From a bacterium (GTDB taxonomy: Bacteria > Eremiobacterota > Eremiobacteria > Baltobacterales > Baltobacteraceae): DNA of 11,268 bases. Position 1 is the stretch's first letter. Each line of letters begins with the position of its first letter. The stretch spans positions 1 to 11,268 of the forward strand of contig JAJXVC010000041.1 in assembly GCA_021782295.1 (NCBI GenBank), written 5' to 3'. The translations under genes were made by a program, and so were the position numbers. The notes below the pieces were generated by a model, which saw nothing but the letters and a program-made list of their open reading frames with translations, searched no databases and had not been told where the DNA came from. This document shows positions 6,904-11,268 of this stretch, piece after piece.

Positions 6904-7506
6904 ATGGATGCTGCCAACCCCTCCTCGCTCGATGCGTTCTTCTTTAAAAACCGCGGTGCGTTGCTCGCGCTGCCGGCGCTCGCGCTCGTCCTCTTCGGTC
7001 TGCCGACGCTGCGCGCCGCGCTGATCGGCATTCCGATCGCGTTGCTTGGCGAAGTGCTACGGATGTGGGCGGTTGGTTACTCCGGGGTAACCACGCGCGG
7101 CGATCACGTCGAGGCGCCGCAACTCGTGACGGCGGGCCCGTACGCACACGTGCGTAATCCGCTCTACGTCGGCAATTTTATCACCGCGCTCGGCTTTGCG
7201 CTCGCATTTACCGGCGGCAACGCGCCGGCGATCCGGCTCCTGCTCGTGCTTGGTTCGCTGCTGTGGATGCTCGTCGTGTATGGCATCATCGTCCCCCATG
7301 AAGAGCGCTTCTTGTTGGCCACCTTCGGCGATGCATTCGCCCGCTATTGCACGCGCGTTCCCCGCATCGTGCCGCGCATTGCACCGGCGGCCGAGCCGGC
7401 GGGACGCTGGGACGGCAGCGTGATCGTGCGCGCGGAAACGCGGACCTTCGTGACGTTTTTGGTGATGCTTGCGATATTGGTAGGCAAGGGGCTCCTCTAC
7501 CGCTAG
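6904..7506 (+). CDS. membrane methyltransferase, isoprenylcysteine carboxyl methyltransferase (ICMT)/phospholipid N-methyltransferase family
   Basis: This 200-residue integral membrane protein belongs to the superfamily that includes isoprenylcysteine carboxyl methyltransferase and phospholipid N-methyltransferases, which use SAM to methylate lipids or lipid-linked groups. The signature is visible: TAGPYAHVRNPLYVGNF at residues 76-92 (the R-N/H-P-x-Y-x-G cofactor motif) and HEERFLLATFGDAFARY at 132-148, followed by RVPRIVPR. Hydrophobic segments lie at about 18-34, 38-57, 91-105, 109-129, and a final one at about 181-197 after the catalytic region. The acceptor cannot be predicted; bacteria usually lack prenylated CaaX proteins, so a lipid or small-molecule acceptor is likelier. 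ATG 6904 is the only sensible start; there is no clear ribosome site. It lies 43 bases before the thiolase gene. Confidence 0.85.
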   Translation: MDAANPSSLDAFFFKNRGALLALPALALVLFGLPTLRAALIGIPIALLGEVLRMWAVGYSGVTTRGDHVEAPQLVTAGPYAHVRNPLYVGNFITALGFALAFTGGNAPAIRLLLVLGSLLWMLVVYGIIVPHEERFLLATFGDAFARYCTRVPRIVPRIAPAAEPAGRWDGSVIVRAETRTFVTFLVMLAILVGKGLLYR

Positions 7507-7549
7507 ACGCGAGGTTCGGCGGGGGCACCGCTCGAAACCGGGGCGGGTT

Positions 7550-8890
7550 ATGGAATCCAAGCAATCATCAACTGTCGTCCTCGGCCATGCGCGCACTCCG
7601 TTCGGAAAACTCGGCGGCGCTCTCTCGCCGCTTCCTGCAACTTCGTTGGGCGCCGCAGCGCTCGTCGGCGCGCTCGAACGCGCCGGGCTCGACCCAACGG
7701 AGATCGAACACATCATCTTCGGTGAGGTGCTGCAAGCCGGTGTCGGGCAGAATCCCGCGCGCCAAGTCCTCTACAAGAGCGGGCTTGCGAAGACCGTCAC
7801 CGCGGAGACGGTGAACAAAGTCTGCGCCTCGGGAATGCTCGCCGCAGTCAACGCGATGCGTTTGATCCAGGGCGGTGCGAACCGCGTCGTCGCCGCGGGC
7901 GGAATGGAATCGATGAGCAACGCGCCGTACCTGTTAAAGGAAGCGCGCAGCGGCTATCGATTCGGTGACGGAACGCTTGTCGATGCGATGATTCACGATG
8001 GCCTCTGGGACTGCTATTTCGGCATGACGATGGCAACGCAAGGTTCGAAAGTCGCCAACGAACTCGGGCTCACGCGCGAAGCGCAAGATGCCTTCGCATA
8101 CGAAAGCCACCGCCGCGCGCATGAAACCGCACAAGCGGGTGGTTATGCCGACGAACTCATTCCGGTGAAGGTTGCAACCAAAGCGCGGGGCCGCATCGTG
8201 CGCGACGCGCTTCCCGCGCGTGGGCGCGAGCGCATTCCCGCAACGGTCGGCGCGCCGATGAACGCCTTCGATCATCACCCGTCCGCTGAATTCACGTTCG
8301 ATTTCGAAAAATACACGCCGTTTATTACCGGCGACGTGCCGTTTACCGCCGTCGAACGCGATGAAGCGGTGCGCGCCGATGCGAGCCTCGCGTCGATGGC
8401 GAAGCTGAAACCGCTCGAGCGCGACGGAACCATCACCGCCGGAAACGCACCGGGCGTCAACGACGGTTCGGCGGCGCTGATTCTCGCGCACGCCGATTAC
8501 GCGCGCGAACACGGCCACACCGCGCTAGCGACGCTGGTCGACCATGCCACCGTCGCTTGGGACGCGCCCTATATTGCGTTGACGCCGGCGATGGCGGCGC
8601 AGGCGCTGCTGGCAAAGCACGGCATGCGTGCAAGCGATATTCACGTTTGGGAGATCAACGAGGCGTTCGCCAGCGTCGCGCTAACCTCGGCGAATCGCTT
8701 GGGAATCGACCCGTCGAAGATCAATATGCGCGGCGGTGCGATTGCGATGGGGCATCCCATCGGCGCGTCGGGTGCGCGCATTCTCGGAACCGTTATCGCG
8801 CAGTTGCGTCAGCGCGGCGGCGGCCTGGGCATCGCAGCAATCTGCTCCGGCGGCGGCCAGGGTGACGCCGTTCTCGTGCGCGTCGACTAA
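7550..8890 (+). CDS. thiolase (acetyl-CoA C-acetyltransferase type) with an internal insertion
   Basis: This 446-residue protein would condense two acetyl-CoA to acetoacetyl-CoA or cleave 3-ketoacyl-CoA. All catalytic elements are present: nucleophilic C92 in VNKVCASGM, GGMESMS at 118-124, AGNAPGVNDGSAA at 297-309, the NEAF loop (N370), H402 in GHPIGASGAR and C432 in ICSGGGQG. The family is usually about 390 residues. The extra length sits between IPVKVATKARG and FTAVERDEAVRAD, at about residues 214-265, where normal enzymes have a short loop. This insertion is rich in charged and aromatic residues and in frame, with no frameshift. A GGGGCGGG run ahead of ATG 7550 is a weak ribosome site. The stop is three bases before the hydroxyacyl-CoA dehydrogenase start. 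Degradative versus biosynthetic direction cannot be told from sequence. Confidence 0.94.
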   Translation: MESKQSSTVVLGHARTPFGKLGGALSPLPATSLGAAALVGALERAGLDPTEIEHIIFGEVLQAGVGQNPARQVLYKSGLAKTVTAETVNKVCASGMLAAVNAMRLIQGGANRVVAAGGMESMSNAPYLLKEARSGYRFGDGTLVDAMIHDGLWDCYFGMTMATQGSKVANELGLTREAQDAFAYESHRRAHETAQAGGYADELIPVKVATKARGRIVRDALPARGRERIPATVGAPMNAFDHHPSAEFTFDFEKYTPFITGDVPFTAVERDEAVRADASLASMAKLKPLERDGTITAGNAPGVNDGSAALILAHADYAREHGHTALATLVDHATVAWDAPYIALTPAMAAQALLAKHGMRASDIHVWEINEAFASVALTSANRLGIDPSKINMRGGAIAMGHPIGASGARILGTVIAQLRQRGGGLGIAAICSGGGQGDAVLVRVD

Positions 8891-8893
8891 ACG

Positions 8894-9739
8894 ATGGCGT
8901 TCCGCATTGCCGTAATCGGTGCCGGGCAGATGGGCGCCGGCATCGCCGAGGTGGCCGCTCGCAGCGGCCACACGGTGCTTTTGCACGACCGCAGCGACGC
9001 ATTGATCGCTCGTGGGATCGCAAACATCGAAAAAAATCTCGCGCGCGCGGTTGAAAAGGGGCGCATCGACGCGGCCGGTCGCGATGCGGTCGTTGCGCGG
9101 ATCGCACCCACGCCGACGATCGATGCACTCGATGTCGATCTCGCCATCGAAGCGGCAACCGAAGCGCTCGATCTCAAGCTCGAGATTTTCTCGCGCCTCG
9201 ATGCGGCGACGCCGCAGAGCGCGATCCTCGCCTCGAACACCTCGTCGATCTCGATTACCACGCTCGGCGCGGCAACCAAACGCCCCGAGCGCGTCATCGG
9301 GATGCACTTCATGAATCCGGTTCCCGTGATGGCGCTCGTTGAAATCATTCGAGGCATCGCGACCTCGCAGGCGACCTTTGAGTTTACCGAAAAACTCGCC
9401 CGCGAGATGGGCAAGACCCCGGTCGAAGTGCGCGATTTTCCCGGATTCGTTTCCAATCGCGTTCTCATGCCGATGATCAACGAGGCGATCTATGCGCTCT
9501 TTGAGGGCGTCGGAAGCGTCGAAGCGATCGACACGGTGATGAAGCTCGGGATGAATCACCCGATGGGGCCGCTGCAACTCGCCGATTTCATCGGCCTCGA
9601 CACCTGTCTTGCGATCATGGAGGTGTTGCACGAAGGGTTCGGCGACTCGAAATATCGGCCGTGTCCATTGCTCAAACAATATGTTGCTGCCGGCTGGTTC
9701 GGGAAAAAGAGCGGCCGCGGGTTTTATAGCTACGCATGA
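8894..9739 (+). CDS. hbd: 3-hydroxybutyryl-CoA dehydrogenase
   Basis: This 281-residue, single-function 3-hydroxyacyl-CoA dehydrogenase interconverts acetoacetyl-CoA and 3-hydroxybutyryl-CoA. The N-terminal Rossmann fold has GAGQMGAGIAEV at 9-20, and an acidic residue after the second strand (HDRSD, D32) suggests preference for NAD(H). Catalytic residues fall where expected: S117 in ASNTSS, H138 in GMHFMNP, E150 in LVEIIRG and N188 in GFVSNRV. The C-terminal dimerisation domain runs from about 185 to the end and contains GMNHPMGPLQLADFIGLD. Length matches the short monofunctional form rather than FadB/FadJ fusions, so a separate crotonase is needed. It lies three bases after the thiolase gene, and its TGA overlaps the acyl-CoA dehydrogenase ATG as ATGA, so the three are one transcription unit. 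Confidence 0.96.
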   Translation: MAFRIAVIGAGQMGAGIAEVAARSGHTVLLHDRSDALIARGIANIEKNLARAVEKGRIDAAGRDAVVARIAPTPTIDALDVDLAIEAATEALDLKLEIFSRLDAATPQSAILASNTSSISITTLGAATKRPERVIGMHFMNPVPVMALVEIIRGIATSQATFEFTEKLAREMGKTPVEVRDFPGFVSNRVLMPMINEAIYALFEGVGSVEAIDTVMKLGMNHPMGPLQLADFIGLDTCLAIMEVLHEGFGDSKYRPCPLLKQYVAAGWFGKKSGRGFYSYA

Positions 9740-10896
9740 CCGATCGATCCGCCGCTGCACGATTTGAGATTACCGACGAGCAGCGGCAGATCGCCGCGCT
9801 CGCGCGCGAGTTCGCACAAAAAGAGATCGCTCCGAATATCGCCGCGTGGGATCGCGAGCACCATTTCCCGCGCGAACTCTACACGAAGATGGATGCGATC
9901 GGGTTGATGGGCGTGCTCGTCGACGAACGATACGGCGGCGTGGGCGCCGGCTACGGGGCCTATGCGCTGGCGGTGGAAGAACTCGCACGCGTCGATGCAG
10001 GAAGCGCGGTGACGCTTTCGGTGCACGCAATGATCGGCGCCGCAATCTCCAAGCTCGGCAACGAGTCGCAGCGCAAAAACTGGCTTCCGCGACTAAGCGG
10101 CGGAGACACGATCGCGGGTTTTGCGCTCACTGAATCCGATGCCGGTTCCGATGCGGGCGGCATTCGTTCGACGGCGACGCGCAGCGGAAACGGATTCGTG
10201 TTGCGAGGTCGCAAGCAGTGGTGTACGAACGGAACGCACGCCGGAGTCGTGATGGCGATGTTCCGCACCGGCGGCGTCGGCCCAAAAGGCGTGAGCGCTT
10301 TTCTCCTCGACCCGAAAACGCCGGGCGTGAGAGTGGAACGCGAGACCGAAAAACTCGGAATTCGCACCAGTAATACGTGCGATCTCGCGTTCGACGACGT
10401 CTACGTCGGCCCCGAAGCGTTGCTCGGCGGCGAGGGCGAAGGTTTCGGCGGCGCGATGACCGCGTTGCAAGGCGGGCGCATCGGCATTGCGGCGCAGGCC
10501 GTCGGCATTCTCGCGGCCTGCCTCGACGCATCGGTGAAGTTCGCGCAAGAACGGACGGCGTTCGGGAAACCGATCGGCGCCTACGAAGGAATTTCGTTTA
10601 AGATCGCGCGCATGGCGACCGACTTGGAGGCCGCGCGGCTGCTGGTCTATCGCGCGGCGGCACTTGCCGATGCGGGTACGCCGTCGCCGACGCTTGCAAG
10701 CCAGGCGAAATTTTTTGCCTCGACGGCGGCACGCACTCATGCATCGGAGGCGCTGCAGATTCACGGCGGATACGGGTTCACGACCGAATTCCCCGTCGAG
10801 CGCTATTATCGCGATGCAAAGATCACCGAGATCTACGAAGGCACCTCGGAGATCCAACAGATCATTATCGCGCGCAATTTCCTCGGCCGCTTATAG
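9736..10896 (+). CDS. short-chain acyl-CoA dehydrogenase (butyryl-CoA dehydrogenase-like)
   Basis: This 386-residue FAD enzyme oxidises an acyl-CoA to the trans-2-enoyl-CoA or, with suitable electron carriers, works in reverse on crotonyl-CoA. Features in order are an N-terminal helical domain (about 12-125), the flavin-site strand FALTESDAGSDAG at 129-141, KQWCTNG at 160-166, the C-terminal helical domain from about 235 with QERTAFGKPI (271-280), QIHGGYGFTTEFPVERYYRD (341-360), and IYEGTSEIQ. In the last of these, E368 is in the position of the catalytic base of short-chain and butyryl-CoA dehydrogenases. The start overlaps the hbd stop (ATGA). No etfAB genes follow, so the electron-transfer partner must be encoded elsewhere. 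Substrate length is inferred from the hbd neighbour, not from the sequence. Confidence 0.95.
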   Translation: MTDRSAAARFEITDEQRQIAALAREFAQKEIAPNIAAWDREHHFPRELYTKMDAIGLMGVLVDERYGGVGAGYGAYALAVEELARVDAGSAVTLSVHAMIGAAISKLGNESQRKNWLPRLSGGDTIAGFALTESDAGSDAGGIRSTATRSGNGFVLRGRKQWCTNGTHAGVVMAMFRTGGVGPKGVSAFLLDPKTPGVRVERETEKLGIRTSNTCDLAFDDVYVGPEALLGGEGEGFGGAMTALQGGRIGIAAQAVGILAACLDASVKFAQERTAFGKPIGAYEGISFKIARMATDLEAARLLVYRAAALADAGTPSPTLASQAKFFASTAARTHASEALQIHGGYGFTTEFPVERYYRDAKITEIYEGTSEIQQIIIARNFLGRL

Positions 10897-10993
10897 CGTT
10901 CCGTCGCTCCGAGGAGGTTATCGCCACCCCAGATTCGAGGCGAAGCCGCCGGATTTCCCGGCCAATCCCAATATATCAAGGGGCGCTCAAAAT
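10897..10993. other. gene-free spacer after the acyl-CoA dehydrogenase
   Basis: I see no gene here. A small imperfect hairpin (GCCGG 10948-10952 with CCGGC 10958-10962) has no following T-run and is unlikely to terminate efficiently. A good AGGAGGT at 10912-10918 has no start codon at usable spacing. An AT-rich patch (AATATATCAA, about 10970-10979) stands out from the GC-rich surroundings. Confidence 0.5.
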
Positions 10994-11027
10994 AATGTGA
11001 GCCGCTCCGTGTGGAGCGGCTCACATT
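10994..11027. terminator. perfect 15-bp hairpin, probable bidirectional terminator
   Basis: The arms AATGTGAGCCGCTCC (10994-11008) and GGAGCGGCTCACATT (11013-11027) are exact reverse complements around a GTGT loop. On the plus strand it is followed only by T then GG, a poor U-run for intrinsic termination of the acyl-CoA dehydrogenase transcript about 100 bases upstream. On the minus strand the sequence after the stem reads ATTATTTTG, a better U-rich tail, so it may mainly stop leftward transcription from beyond the window. It could also be a protein-binding palindrome or a REP-type element. Confidence 0.6.
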
Positions 11028-11268
11028 TGGTGCCGGCCGAACCGTCGACTCCAGGCTAGCACCTTCCTCACGATCGCGGATTTTACCGCGAGCTTGTCGA
11101 GGGACGATCTGCTCGGCGTGACGGAGACTGCGCTGCGCGCTACGCGGGGAAACGGCAGCAAAAGACCGCGCTTGCGACAAGGGTAGGAAGAAGAAAGAAC
11201 CCGTTACCGTTACGAATACTGGGCCCGTTGGCGCCCTGCGATGCGCGCCCGGCCTTTCAACGCGTAAG
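11028..11268. other. non-coding tail with possible degraded intergenic repeat
   Basis: I find no supportable protein gene and no tRNA, tmRNA, SRP RNA or RNase P signature in these 241 bases. The frames that stay open translate to Arg/Ser-rich, low-information sequence. AGCTTGTCGAGGGACGA (11091-11107), followed by GCTCGGCGTGACGG (11111-11124), resembles the core of dispersed intergenic palindromic repeats seen in many environmental genomes. A small CGCGG/CCGCG hairpin lies at 11075-11090. A purine run (11181-11199) and a tandem CGTTAC follow. The downstream gene is outside the window. Confidence 0.4.

Noticed and set aside
8681..9760. 359-residue minus-strand open frame
   Set aside because: Antisense to thiolase and hbd, both unmistakable; His/Arg/Asp-rich composition typical of a shadow frame.
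10912..10918. AGGAGGT Shine-Dalgarno after the acyl-CoA dehydrogenase
   Set aside because: No ATG, GTG or TTG at usable distance downstream, so it does not mark a gene; the minus-strand reading does not extend to a 16S rRNA 3' end.
10833..11180. 115-residue minus-strand open frame through the tail
   Set aside because: Starts inside non-coding repeat-like sequence, crosses the perfect hairpin and ends in antisense of the acyl-CoA dehydrogenase; composition is typical of repeat pseudo-translation.
11150..11268. Possible structured RNA at the right edge
   Set aside because: Checked for tRNA, tmRNA, SRP RNA and RNase P cores; none of their conserved elements is present and only 4-bp stems are seen.

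Overview
The window is a GC-rich (clearly above 60% by eye), densely packed bacterial chromosome segment with ten well-supported or plausible protein genes plus a 372-base gene-free tail. I see no plasmid, phage, transposase, CRISPR, tRNA or rRNA signature. Short intergenic gaps, several 1-4 base start/stop overlaps and mostly weak Shine-Dalgarno sequences suggest a free-living, high-GC bacterium from a less studied phylum. The rsmI-metG-tatD order recalls the Firmicutes arrangement but the base composition does not. I cannot name the phylum from sequence alone; Eremiobacterota-like or another deep soil lineage is a guess.

Left part, minus strand (38-760): ubiE/menG, the C-methyltransferase of quinone biosynthesis. 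A possible ten-codon leader ORF with the best ribosome binding site in the window lies just upstream. Divergent from it (845-1639, plus) is a phospholipase D-like protein whose two HKD motifs are each incomplete. It converges on tatD with overlapping stop codons.

Central part, minus strand (6427 down to 1636): a four-gene run transcribed rsmI -> metG -> membrane GGDEF protein -> tatD. rsmI stop and metG start abut with no gap. metG/GGDEF overlap by ATGA, and GGDEF/tatD by GTGA. The rsmI-metG-tatD core (rRNA methylation, methionyl-tRNA synthesis, TatD nuclease) is a known neighbourhood in other bacteria. The diguanylate cyclase, with intact active site and I-site, is the inserted element.

Right part, plus strand (6479-10896): a 137-residue unknown protein, a membrane isoprenylcysteine/phospholipid-type methyltransferase, then a lipid/C4-acyl-CoA module of thiolase, 3-hydroxyacyl-CoA dehydrogenase and acyl-CoA dehydrogenase. 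These three would interconvert acetyl-CoA and butyryl-CoA or carry out short-chain beta-oxidation. The enoyl-CoA hydratase and electron-transfer flavoprotein needed to complete the route are not in the window. The tail (10897-11268) holds a perfect 15-bp hairpin and what looks like degraded intergenic repeat sequence.

Most of the window is ordinary metabolism. The points that deserve a second look are the GGDEF protein embedded in a translation operon, the PLD-like protein with split half-motifs, a roughly 50-residue insertion in the thiolase, and the ubiE leader ORF.
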